Below, one piece after another: positions 1-6,296 of a stretch of 8,385 nucleotides of DNA (position 1 is the stretch's first letter; every line of letters starts with the position of its first letter). Made by a program: the position numbers and the translations under genes. The notes under the pieces are model-generated. The model saw only the letters and a program-made list of their open reading frames with translations. It was not told the origin of the DNA and searched no databases. Origin of the DNA: JBBUX01 sp037445775. Lineage in GTDB: Bacteria > Actinomycetota > Coriobacteriia > Anaerosomatales > PHET01. The stretch is from the NCBI GenBank assembly GCA_037445775.1, contig JBBIJX010000065.1:1-8385 (forward strand), given 5' to 3'.

Positions 1-284
1 CCCTTGCCGAGCACGGCGCCGTCAGCTCAGCGTGCGCCGCGGAGATGGCTACCGGTGTGCGCGAGTCGATGTGCAGTGACGTCGCGGTGTCGGTCACCGG
101 CATCGCCGGCCCGGCCGGCGGCTCACCTGGCAAGCCGGTGGGGCTCGTCTGGTTCGGCGTCGCCACCGCCAGCGGTGTCACGACGCACGAACGCAGGTTC
201 CCGCCCACGTCTCGCGAGGCCGTGCGTGACAGGGCGGCCGCGGTCGCGCTCGACCTCGCGAGGCGAGCGGTACTCGCACCATGA
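1..284 (+). CDS. cinA: CinA C-terminal (PncC, NMN deamidase) domain, 3' end only
   Basis: This is the last 93 residues of a CinA/PncC protein; the 5' part lies outside the window and the first complete codon is at position 3. The family's C-terminal domain deamidates nicotinamide mononucleotide to nicotinic acid mononucleotide in pyridine nucleotide salvage, in the cytoplasm. The visible sequence carries the family signatures in order: LAEHGAVS at the left edge, the TGIAGPAGG glycine-rich motif about 40 residues in, and KPVGLVWFGVA directly after it. These align by eye with E. coli PncC (LAQHGAVS, SGIAGPDGG, KPVGTVWFAFA). The stop codon overlaps the thpR start (ATGA, 281-284), so the two are probably translationally coupled. 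The position upstream of recA is the usual place for full-length cinA, so I infer that an N-terminal molybdopterin-binding-like domain lies upstream, but it cannot be seen; a stand-alone pncC is the alternative. Confidence 0.93.
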   Translation, partial: LAEHGAVSSACAAEMATGVRESMCSDVAVSVTGIAGPAGGSPGKPVGLVWFGVATASGVTTHERRFPPTSREAVRDRAAAVALDLARRAVLAP

Positions 285-862
285 ATCTCCGTTGCTTCGT
301 CGGAGTAGCCCTGCCCGCCGCGGTGTCCGATACCCTCGAAGTCGCTGCGTCGGCCATTCGGCGCGCTGACCCCCGCTGGGAGCGTGAGAAGTGGGTCGGG
401 AGAGGTAGCCTGCACGTCACGGTCTGCTTCATCGGAGCCGTCGATGCAGCACGCCTCGACTCACTCGCCGAAGCCCTTGAAGAAGCCGTCCGTCCCGCAG
501 CACCATTCACCCTCGATGCCCCAGGGATCGCAGCACGGCCCTCACTCCGGCAGGCGCGTCTGATCTGGGTCACATTTCGGGACGCGAGCGCGCGAGGCGC
601 CGCCCTCGCCGACGCTGTTGGCACTGCGGCGGAATCGTTCGGCGCTGAGCTCTCCGAACGGCCGTTCACCGCCCACGCCACCCTGTGCCGGTCACGCCAC
701 GGTCGTCCACTCGCGGCTGCCGCGCTCGAGGCTGCTGACTTGGTGCTCTCCGGGGTCTCGCCGTCGATGTCAGTGGCCGAAGCTACCTTGTATTCGAGTC
801 GACTGACGCCGCTCGGTGCCGTCTACGAGACGCTGGCGTCGTGGAAGCTTTCCGGGGGGTGA
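281..862 (+). CDS. thpR: RNA 2',3'-cyclic phosphodiesterase (2'-5' RNA ligase family, ThpR)
   Basis: This is a 193-residue member of the 2H phosphoesterase superfamily, close to the usual ThpR length. ThpR opens 2',3'-cyclic phosphates on RNA and was first described as a 2'-5' tRNA ligase. Both catalytic HxTx motifs are present: H45-V-T47 within LHVTVCFIG, and H132-A-T134 within FTAHATLCRSR. The N-terminus MNLRCFVGVALP matches the common family start (RxFxAxxLP). Its ATG lies inside the cinA stop (ATGA), which fixes the start and suggests coupling to cinA. The gene sits between cinA and recA, a placement I also know from some Clostridia. It is followed by the recA promoter after 63 bases, so recA has its own control. 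The physiological substrate in bacteria is poorly defined. I see no damage or odd composition. Confidence 0.93.
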   Translation: MNLRCFVGVALPAAVSDTLEVAASAIRRADPRWEREKWVGRGSLHVTVCFIGAVDAARLDSLAEALEEAVRPAAPFTLDAPGIAARPSLRQARLIWVTFRDASARGAALADAVGTAAESFGAELSERPFTAHATLCRSRHGRPLAAAALEAADLVLSGVSPSMSVAEATLYSSRLTPLGAVYETLASWKLSGG

Positions 863-925
863 CGGCTTCTGCCCGTTCTCGTACGGGGACACAGGCGGCG
901 CAGTCGGCTCAGACGCGCAGAAGCG

Positions 926-954
926 TTGACATCGAACACGTGTTCGTATAGGGT
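926..954 (+). promoter_or_regulatory. recA promoter (-35 TTGACA, -10 TAGGGT)
   Basis: A perfect -35 hexamer TTGACA (926-931) is followed after 17 bases by TAGGGT (949-954), which fits the TAnnnT form common for actinobacterial -10 elements. TATAGG (947-952) is an alternative -10, but it leaves only a 15-base spacer. The expected transcription start is around 961. The spacer contains the SOS operator, so LexA binding should exclude RNA polymerase. Assigned by eye from consensus only. Confidence 0.8.
933..946. promoter_or_regulatory. LexA-binding SOS box
   Basis: CGAACACGTGTTCG is a perfect 14-base palindrome. It fits the Gram-positive SOS box consensus CGAACRNRYGTTCG at every position. It lies wholly inside the spacer of the recA promoter, the classic arrangement for LexA repression of recA-recX. 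LexA itself is not in the window. Confidence 0.93.
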
Positions 955-1005
955 ACGGGTATGCCCAGGAGGCACTCCCGCATCGCGGATTGGAGCGAGT
1001 GGACC

Positions 1006-2055
1006 ATGGAACCAGCCAGGGAGAAGATGCTCGACATCACGAAGGAGCAGATCGAGAAGAAGTTCGGCAAGGGCTCCCTCATGAAACTCGGCGAGCACGC
1101 CGCAAGCGTGCAGATCGAGTCCATCCCCACCGGCTCACTCGCGCTTGACGCTGCGCTTGGCATCGGCGGGGTGCCACGCGGCCGGATTGTCGAGATCTAC
1201 GGCCCCGAGTCGAGCGGCAAGACCACGCTGGCCCTGCAGATCCTCGCCGAAGCCCAGGCGCTCGGAGGGGTCGTCGCCTTCATCGACGCTGAGCACGCAC
1301 TCGACCCGACATATGCCGCGCGAATCGGTGTCGATATCGACGAGGTGCTCATCAGCCAGCCGGATACCGGGGAGCAGGCGCTCGAGATCTGCGACATGCT
1401 GGTGCGCAGCGGTGCGCTCGACGTCATCGTCATCGACTCGGTGGCCGCGCTCGTTCCACGCGCGGAGATCGAGGGTGAGATGGGCGACGCGTCTGTCGGG
1501 CTCCAAGCGCGACTGATGAGTCAGGCGCTCCGCAAACTCGCCGGCTCCCTCAGCCGCTCCAACACCACGTGCATCTTCATCAATCAGCTTCGCGAGAAGA
1601 TCGGTGTGATGTTCGGCAGTCCTGAAACCACCACCGGCGGCCGTGCACTCAAGTTCTTCTCAACGATCAGGATCGACGTGCGCCGCGTCGACTCGATCAA
1701 GCAGGGGACTGAGATCGTCGGCAACCGCGTCCGCGCCAAGGTCGTGAAGAACAAGGTCGCTCCGCCCTTTCGCCAGGCCGAGTTCGACTTGATGTACGGC
1801 ACGGGCATCTCGAAGGAGGGCTCGATACTCGACCTTGGGGTCGAGGAGGGCATCGTCGCGAAGTCAGGCGCGTGGTACACCTACGGCGACGAACGCCTCG
1901 GACAGGGCCGGGAGGCGGCGAAGGAGTTCTTGCGCGAGAACCCAGACCTTCGCGACATCATCGAGCTCAGGATACGAGACTCGCTTGGGCTGCTCCAACG
2001 CAACAGCTGCGTCGACAGCGAGGTTACGGAGCCGGCCGTTCCCGCAGTCACGTGA
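1006..2055 (+). CDS. recA: RecA recombinase
   Basis: RecA forms ATP-dependent filaments on single-stranded DNA, catalyses homologous strand exchange and stimulates LexA self-cleavage. From the ATG at 1006 it has 349 residues, normal for the family. Visible motifs are Walker A GPESSGKTT (66-74), catalytic E96 in FIDAEHALDP, Walker B-type VIVIDS (140-145), and the DNA-binding loop L2 region from INQLREKIG to TTTGGRALKF (192-217). The start at 1006 is preferred because GGAG lies 10 bases upstream and the distance to the conserved QIEKKFGKGS matches other RecAs. The frame also opens at an ATG at 961, which coincides with the predicted transcription start and would add 15 residues as a leaderless product. 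The C-terminal tail after residue 335 is less acidic than in many RecAs. The stop overlaps recX. Confidence 0.97.
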   Translation: MEPAREKMLDITKEQIEKKFGKGSLMKLGEHAASVQIESIPTGSLALDAALGIGGVPRGRIVEIYGPESSGKTTLALQILAEAQALGGVVAFIDAEHALDPTYAARIGVDIDEVLISQPDTGEQALEICDMLVRSGALDVIVIDSVAALVPRAEIEGEMGDASVGLQARLMSQALRKLAGSLSRSNTTCIFINQLREKIGVMFGSPETTTGGRALKFFSTIRIDVRRVDSIKQGTEIVGNRVRAKVVKNKVAPPFRQAEFDLMYGTGISKEGSILDLGVEEGIVAKSGAWYTYGDERLGQGREAAKEFLRENPDLRDIIELRIRDSLGLLQRNSCVDSEVTEPAVPAVT

Positions 2056-2696
2056 AGCCGTTCGTCGTGACCCAAGGGAACATAGCGCTCATCGAGTACG
2101 CCGGTCCCAATCGGCGCGCGTGCCGAATCGTGTTGGAGGACGGCTCGACGCGAACCACGTCCATGACGGTGCTCCGGTCACTCGAGCTCGCTCCTGGCGA
2201 CTCACTCGACTTCCGCACGCTGGCCGCAGCCGAGTCTCCTGCATGCTACGAACACGCGTTGCGGCTCGTGAGTTCGCGCGAGCGTTCGACCCGCCAGGTC
2301 GAATCCCGGCTCAGGGACGCCGGCTACCCTGACGAGCTCGCGCGCGACACTGTCGCACGCCTCGTCGAACTCGGTCTTGTTGACGACGAGCGCTTCGCTC
2401 GGGCCCTTGCATGCACACGACGCGGCGCCGGGTACGGTCCGCGACGAATCAGAGACGAGCTCTTCTCACACGGTATCCCGCGTGAGCTGGCGAGACACAT
2501 TGTCGCTGATGAGGATTCCGATGACGTTGCCGTTGCGCGAAGTACCCTGCGTGGGGTGGTGCCTACGACGCGTACGGAGCGCAGCCGCGCGGCTGCCCGC
2601 CTGATACGGCGCGGCTTCTCTCCAGAAGTCGCACGGCGCGTTCTCGATGCGACCGGCCCGGAATCAGCCGATGAGCAGCCGTTCGTCGCGGAATAG
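2052..2696 (+). CDS. recX: Regulatory protein RecX
   Basis: RecX binds RecA filaments and modulates, usually inhibits, their ATPase and strand exchange. From the GTG at 2052 the protein has 214 residues. An N-terminal section of about 60 residues (with LEDGSTRTT) precedes the three-helix-repeat RecX core. The core shows ALRLVSSRERS (69-79), GLVDDERFA (108-116) and GPRRIRDELFSHGI (129-142), all typical of the family. The frame is open further upstream inside recA, but GTG 2052 gives the expected N-terminus and forms a GTGA overlap with the recA stop. No good Shine-Dalgarno sequence precedes it (ACGGAG is about 20 bases away), so translation probably depends on coupling to recA, giving SOS co-expression at a lower level. 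A recA-recX overlap is the common actinobacterial arrangement. Confidence 0.93.
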   Translation: MKPFVVTQGNIALIEYAGPNRRACRIVLEDGSTRTTSMTVLRSLELAPGDSLDFRTLAAAESPACYEHALRLVSSRERSTRQVESRLRDAGYPDELARDTVARLVELGLVDDERFARALACTRRGAGYGPRRIRDELFSHGIPRELARHIVADEDSDDVAVARSTLRGVVPTTRTERSRAAARLIRRGFSPEVARRVLDATGPESADEQPFVAE

Positions 2697-2771
2697 CGGC
2701 GTTCATCACCATCCGTCACCATCCAGGCAATTCAGGGTCGCGCTCGTGCCGCGCTCTGCATCCCGGCTTCC

Positions 2772-2803
2772 CAGCGCTCGCGCAGCGCTCGGCCCAGCGC
2801 TCG
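2772..2803. repeat. Three direct copies of CAGCGCTCG
   Basis: CAGCGCTCG occurs at 2772-2780, 2783-2791 and 2795-2803, with periods of 11 and 12 bases, about one helical turn. Each copy contains the palindrome AGCGCT, so a dimeric protein could bind three sites on one DNA face. The copies end 16 bases before the -35 element of the candidate rny promoter. Whether this is an operator array or low-complexity GC-rich sequence cannot be decided here. Confidence 0.5.
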
Positions 2804-2818
2804 GCGGAAGAAGCTTCC

Positions 2819-2848
2819 TTGACGATTATCGCTGCTCAGGAGTAGCAT
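2819..2848 (+). promoter_or_regulatory. Candidate promoter for the rny leader
   Basis: TTGACG (2819-2824) and TAGCAT (2843-2848) are separated by 18 bases and fit sigma-70-type -35 and TAnnnT -10 elements. Transcription would begin near 2855, leaving a leader of about 230 bases before rny. No other pair this good was found closer to rny. Consensus match only. Confidence 0.5.
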
Positions 2849-2986
2849 AGGCCATGCATCAGTGATTCCGCGCGACGAGCCTAAGCTCATGCGCTTTGTG
2901 TGCGGCAACACCGTTCTTGCGACATTTCGGACGCATTCATACGTCCACGCTGACGAGCAGGCGCGTTGCTGTCACGGTGAGTCTTG

Positions 2987-3020
2987 ATGCCGGGCGACTA
3001 CGTCCGGCGTTTCTCGTTTT
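2987..3020 (+). terminator. Terminator-like hairpin upstream of rny
   Basis: GCCGGGCG (2989-2996) pairs with CGTCCGGC (3001-3008), with one G-U wobble and an ACTA loop. The stem extends by a U-G and an A-U pair to about 10 base pairs. It is followed by GTTTCTCGTTTT (3009-3020), a broken but T-rich tract that stands out in this GC-rich DNA. It could end recX read-through, end a short leader RNA of about 165 bases, or act as an attenuator for rny, which begins 66 bases later. Confidence 0.5.
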
Positions 3021-3075
3021 CGGGGAAATCGCGCCGGTCCACCGCCCCAACCTTGATGATGCACGCTGACATGGG

Positions 3076-3082
3076 AAGGAGG
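3076..3082 (+). promoter_or_regulatory. rny ribosome-binding site
   Basis: AAGGAGG is a full Shine-Dalgarno sequence 4 bases before the ATG at 3087. It is much stronger than at most other starts in the window and fixes the rny start. The spacing is slightly short. Confidence 0.85.
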
Positions 3083-3086
3083 GCGC

Positions 3087-4625
3087 ATGTCCCCGACTGC
3101 GATCACCGTACTGCTGGTCGGACTCGCTGTTGGCGTCGCCCTTGGCTATGCGATCAACAGGTTCCTGATCAGAGATCGGGCGACCCGCGCCGCTGACGAG
3201 GCGAACCGCCTCGTCGCGGACGCTGAGAAGCACGCCGAGACCCTCAAAAAGGAAGCGCTCCTTGAAGCGAAGGATCAGATCTTCCGCATGAAGCAGGAGG
3301 CTGAGGCCGATGCCAAGGAGCGTCGCAAGGAGGTCCACGCGCTTGAGACCAGGCTCGTACAGCGCGAAGAGTCCATAGACCGCCGCGCTGAGGCCGCAGA
3401 CAAGCGCGAGCACCAGCTTTCCTCTCTGCAGGGCCAGATCCAGAAGCGCGAGAAGGACCTCGAAGACCTCATCGAGGAGGAGCGCCAGCGCCTCGAGTCG
3501 GTCGCGGGGATGACGTCAGAAGATGCTCGCGCAGAACTCATGAGCCGCATACAGGACGAGGTCACTCGTGACGCCGCCGCGTTCATCCGAGAGACGGAGA
3601 CTCGGGCACGTGAGGAGGCGGACAAGAAGGCCCGCAACATCGTAAGCATCGCGATCCAGCGCGTCGCGGCCGATCATACCGCTGAGTCCACCGTGTCGGT
3701 GGTCCACATCCCGTCCGACGACATGAAGGGCCGTCTCATAGGCCGTGAAGGGCGCAACATCCGCGCCTTCGAACAGATCACCGGCATCAACCTCATTGTC
3801 GACGACACACCCGAAGCGGTCATCATCTCGAGCTTCGATCCCGTCAGGCGTGAGATCGGCCGGCTGACCCTTGAGACGCTCATCGCGGACGGACGCATCC
3901 ATCCTGCTCGCATTGAGGAGATGTACGAGAAGGCCGATCAGCTCGTGAACCAGCAGATCCACGAGTCCGGGGAGCAGGCGGCATTCGACTCGGGTGTACA
4001 CAATCTGCACCCCGAGCTTATCCGGACGCTAGGCCGGCTCAGGTTCCGCACATCCTACGGCCAGAACGTGCTGAAGCACTCCCTGGAAGTCTCATGGCTC
4101 GCCGGCGTGATGGCGGCAGAGCTCGGCGTTGACACGACACTGTCCAAGCGTGCCGGGCTTCTCCATGACCTCGGCAAGGCGATCGATCACGAGATCGAGG
4201 GCCCCCACGCGGTCATCGGTGCTGACCTCGCCCGACGCATGAACGAACCCAAGGCCATCGTGCATGCGATCGAAGCCCATCACGCCGACGTCGAGCCGCA
4301 GACCATCGAGGCCGTCCTCGTGCAGGCCGCTGACGCGATCAGCGCTGCGCGGCCGGGTGCGCGCCGAGAGACCCTCGAGTCCTATATCAAGCGGCTCGAG
4401 AAGCTTGAGGCCGTAGCGAATGCTCACAGGGGCGTAGAGAAGACCTACGCCATGCAGGCGGGCCGAGAGATCCGCGTCATGGTGAAGCCGGAGCAGATCT
4501 CCGATTCCGACTCGGTGGTTCTCGCCCGTGAGATCGCCAAGCAGATCGAGGAAGAGCTCGAGTATCCCGGCCAGATCAAGGTGCTGGTCATCCGAGAGAG
4601 CCGTGCCGTCGACTACGCCAAGTAG
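3087..4625 (+). CDS. rny: Ribonuclease Y
   Basis: RNase Y is a membrane-anchored endoribonuclease that initiates mRNA decay and processes some RNAs. The 512-residue length is normal. Domains in order are an N-terminal membrane helix (about 5-24), a long charged coiled coil (about 30-185), a KH RNA-binding domain with GRLIGREGRNIR (215-226), and an HD hydrolase domain. In the HD domain are H331, the H360-D361 pair in LLHDLGKAID, and D416 in ADAISAARPGAR, as expected for metal ligands. The end, KVLVIRESRAVDYAK, is typical of the family. A perfect ribosome-binding site precedes the start. A structured leader with its own candidate promoter suggests control separate from recA-recX. RNase Y is typical of Firmicutes; most well-studied actinobacteria rely on RNase E/G and J, so its presence points to a deep-branching group. 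Confidence 0.97.
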   Translation: MSPTAITVLLVGLAVGVALGYAINRFLIRDRATRAADEANRLVADAEKHAETLKKEALLEAKDQIFRMKQEAEADAKERRKEVHALETRLVQREESIDRRAEAADKREHQLSSLQGQIQKREKDLEDLIEEERQRLESVAGMTSEDARAELMSRIQDEVTRDAAAFIRETETRAREEADKKARNIVSIAIQRVAADHTAESTVSVVHIPSDDMKGRLIGREGRNIRAFEQITGINLIVDDTPEAVIISSFDPVRREIGRLTLETLIADGRIHPARIEEMYEKADQLVNQQIHESGEQAAFDSGVHNLHPELIRTLGRLRFRTSYGQNVLKHSLEVSWLAGVMAAELGVDTTLSKRAGLLHDLGKAIDHEIEGPHAVIGADLARRMNEPKAIVHAIEAHHADVEPQTIEAVLVQAADAISAARPGARRETLESYIKRLEKLEAVANAHRGVEKTYAMQAGREIRVMVKPEQISDSDSVVLAREIAKQIEEELEYPGQIKVLVIRESRAVDYAK

Positions 4626-4638
4626 GCAAACATCGTCC

Positions 4639-4668
4639 ACGAAGACCCGGTCAACACCGTGTCTTCGT
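4639..4668 (+). terminator. Strong hairpin after rny (terminator or processing stem)
   Basis: ACGAAGACCCGGT (4639-4651) and ACCGTGTCTTCGT (4656-4668) form 12 base pairs with one C-U mismatch around a CAAC loop, starting 13 bases after the rny stop. No uridine tract follows, so it is not a standard intrinsic terminator. It may stabilise the rny 3' end, attenuate read-through, or be a factor-assisted terminator. It argues against the upstream GTG (4659) as the start of the next gene, because that codon lies inside the stem. Confidence 0.6.
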
Positions 4669-4697
4669 CAGCCGGTACCGGGGGCGTGAGGCCCGCC

Positions 4698-5165
4698 ATG
4701 GACTTGACCTGCTTCCGCACTGCCTCACGGACGGAACTGCACTGCGTTCTGGCGGTGCAGCACGAAGCCTTCGGGCGCGTTGCGCGAGCTCTCGATTTGG
4801 AGCCGACTCGTCTGCCGCCGCTGCAGGAGAGCGCCGACGACCTTGCGCGACAAATGGCCAACGGTACCCGGTTCTTCGTTGCGGTCGTGGGCCACGAGAT
4901 CGTCGGAGCCGTACGGGGAACTCCCCGCGGAGACACCATCCACGTCGGGCGTCTAGTCGTCGCCACAAGCCACCTGCGGCGCGGCATAGGCACACGCCTC
5001 ATGCACCACCTCGAACAGGAGTTCCCGAGCGCGCGGCGCTTCGAGCTGTTTACCGGCGCTGACGCGCACGACGCACTCGCGCTCTACGAGGGACTCGGTT
5101 ACATGCGCACTCGCGCGGACGCTCGAGACGGCGTCCCCCTTGTCTGGCTCGAGAAGCGACGATGA
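4698..5165 (+). CDS. GNAT-family N-acetyltransferase
   Basis: This 155-residue protein has the single-domain GNAT acetyltransferase fold and should transfer an acetyl group from acetyl-CoA to an amine. The substrate cannot be read from sequence. Motif A is clear: the strand VGRLVVATSHL is followed by the pyrophosphate-binding loop RRGIGT (94-99) and helix RLMHHLEQ. The later ALYEGLGYMRTR (about 128-139) is the usual GNAT motif B (LYxxxGF-type). The start at ATG 4698 is chosen because GAGG lies 6 bases upstream; the in-frame GTG at 4659 sits inside a strong hairpin and would add residues not typical of the fold. It lies between rny and the GHKL ATPase, where Bacillus has ymdB. Protein acetylation or small-molecule acetylation are both possible; RimI is less likely because its other motifs are not obvious. 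Confidence 0.85.
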   Translation: MDLTCFRTASRTELHCVLAVQHEAFGRVARALDLEPTRLPPLQESADDLARQMANGTRFFVAVVGHEIVGAVRGTPRGDTIHVGRLVVATSHLRRGIGTRLMHHLEQEFPSARRFELFTGADAHDALALYEGLGYMRTRADARDGVPLVWLEKRR

Positions 5166-5171
5166 ACCTTC

Positions 5172-5177
5172 TATACT
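5172..5177 (+). promoter_or_regulatory. Candidate -10 element for the GHKL ATPase gene
   Basis: TATACT lies six bases after the acetyltransferase stop and fits the sigma-70 -10 consensus well, but no good -35 is seen at 16-18 bases upstream. A start near 5184 would give a leader of about 33 bases. That leader contains the odd palindrome GCACG-G-CGTGC (5191-5201), placed like an operator just downstream of the start point. Confidence 0.45.
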
Positions 5178-5216
5178 GTCGGCCGCCAGCGCACGGCGTG
5201 CTGTATCGTGTCACCC

Positions 5217-6296
5217 ATGTCTGAGAACTCCGACCTCCTGGATTTTGTCAATGCCGTCACCGGCGACACCCATCGCAAGGTCGAAGAGCACCTCGGCGAC
5301 GGGTTCGTGCGCCTCAACTCCTCTGAGGCCGAGCGCCGCCAAGCGAAGCACGACATCCGCAGTGTCGAGGACGTCGTCATCGAGCTGCTGAGAAACGCCC
5401 GCGACGCGCATGCTCAGCGGATCTTCCTGGCGTCCACCCGCGACGGCGACGAGCGCGTGATCACGGTCGTGGATGACGGGGTGGGCGTTCCGCGAACGAT
5501 GCAAGAACGCATCTTCGACGCGCGGGTCACGAGCAAACTCGATACGATGGTCATGGATAGATGGGGTGTCCACGGGCGGGGCATGGCGCTCTTCTCCATC
5601 AAGTCGAACTGCAGCGAAGCTCGCGTCGTCGCGTCCGCCCCGCACAAGGGTGCGGCAGTTCGCGTCAACGCACACGTCCCTGATCTTCCCGAACGCGCCG
5701 ACCAGTCCACATGGCCAGCCGTCGAGCGCGACGAAAGCAACGTTCCTCGCGTGGTGAAGGGCCCGCACAACATCGTACGGCGCACGGTCGAGTTCGCACT
5801 CGAGCACCCGGATGTCCAGGTCTACATTGGAACGACCACGGAGGTGCTCGTCACACTCGTCATGCTCGCACGGTTCGAGATGGAAGAGTCCGACCTCCTT
5901 CGCTGTGACGATCTCGTCCGACTGCCGGTATGGCAGCGTCCCGGCGCCGCGACCGACGCAGTCGAACTCGCGGCGACCGCTGAGGCGATCGGCTTGCCCG
6001 TATCCGAACGCACCGCTCACCGTATCCTCGCGGGCGAGATCGTCCCCCTGCGTGAGATCCGCAGTCGCATTGGCGCGCCGGTGTCCTCCAGCGCGGGCCT
6101 GCCGACCACCGACATCTATCGCGACCGGCGAGGACTGAAGATCGACGCCTCGGACCTCGAAGCGCTCAGGCTCGAACTTGAGCGGGCGTTCGACATCATC
6201 GCTGAGCGCTACTATCTGCACCTCAGAGCCGCGCCGCGGATCACCGTGGGAAGAGACGAGATCCGCGTAAGGTTCGAGGTGGACAAAGAGGACTGA
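5217..6296 (+). CDS. GHKL-type ATPase, MutL/MORC-like N-terminus, unknown function
   Basis: I do not recognise this 359-residue protein as a named family. Its N-terminal part carries a full GHKL ATP-binding site: N-box VIELLRNARDA (E56 and N60), DDGVG (86-90), then RVTSKLD (103-109) and GVHGRGMALFSI (117-128). The order DAHAQRI, DDGVGV, TSK, G-x-x-G-x-G-x-A-L follows MutL/MORC/Hsp90-like ATPases more than sensor kinases, and there is no dimerisation/phosphoacceptor domain. The C-terminal half (about 190-359) is unassigned; residues 253-275 (AEAIGLPVSERTAHRILAG) resemble a helix-turn-helix, which is speculative. No signal peptide or membrane segment is seen. The ATG at 5217 is chosen over the GTG at 5208; neither has a Shine-Dalgarno sequence. 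It occupies the ymdB position before spoVS. MutL proper is excluded by length and by the lack of its C-terminal domains. Confidence 0.8.
   Translation: MSENSDLLDFVNAVTGDTHRKVEEHLGDGFVRLNSSEAERRQAKHDIRSVEDVVIELLRNARDAHAQRIFLASTRDGDERVITVVDDGVGVPRTMQERIFDARVTSKLDTMVMDRWGVHGRGMALFSIKSNCSEARVVASAPHKGAAVRVNAHVPDLPERADQSTWPAVERDESNVPRVVKGPHNIVRRTVEFALEHPDVQVYIGTTTEVLVTLVMLARFEMEESDLLRCDDLVRLPVWQRPGAATDAVELAATAEAIGLPVSERTAHRILAGEIVPLREIRSRIGAPVSSSAGLPTTDIYRDRRGLKIDASDLEALRLELERAFDIIAERYYLHLRAAPRITVGRDEIRVRFEVDKED

Larger units (their letters stand above)
2697..3086. other. 390-base non-coding stretch between recX and rny
   Basis: No convincing protein gene is seen here on either strand. It holds a short tandem duplication of TCACCATCC (2706-2714 and 2716-2724), three copies of CAGCGCTCG, a small GGAAG/CTTCC hairpin (2806-2818), a promoter-like pair (2819-2848), a GGACG/CGTCC hairpin (2929-2946), a TGAC/AGCA hairpin with one bulged base (2951-2974), a terminator-like hairpin (2987-3020) and the rny ribosome-binding site (3076-3082). 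I infer that most of its second half is the transcribed leader of rny. Confidence 0.6.

Noticed and set aside
1872..2051. Upstream in-frame extension of recX to an ATG at 1872
   Set aside because: It overlaps conserved recA coding sequence by 180 bases and its translation is Arg-rich without family similarity; GTG 2052 gives the normal RecX N-terminus.
2706..2724. TCACCATCC tandem pair as a possible CRISPR or mobile-element mark
   Set aside because: There are only two 9-base copies with a 10-base period. This is a simple local duplication with no spacers, transposase or terminal inverted repeats nearby.
2647..2850. 67-codon open frame overlapping the recX end and the intergenic stretch
   Set aside because: The composition is dominated by Ser, Arg, Pro and Ala from GC-rich repeats, with no ribosome-binding site, and the repeats and promoter candidate better explain the sequence.
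2889..2987. 32-codon open frame in the rny leader as a protein gene
   Set aside because: It has no good ribosome-binding site and no recognisable content. Its end at the terminator stem is noted as part of the leader finding, but it is not supported as a gene.
4092..4640. 182-codon - strand open frame opposite rny
   Set aside because: It is an antisense shadow of the conserved HD domain of RNase Y, with no independent motif.
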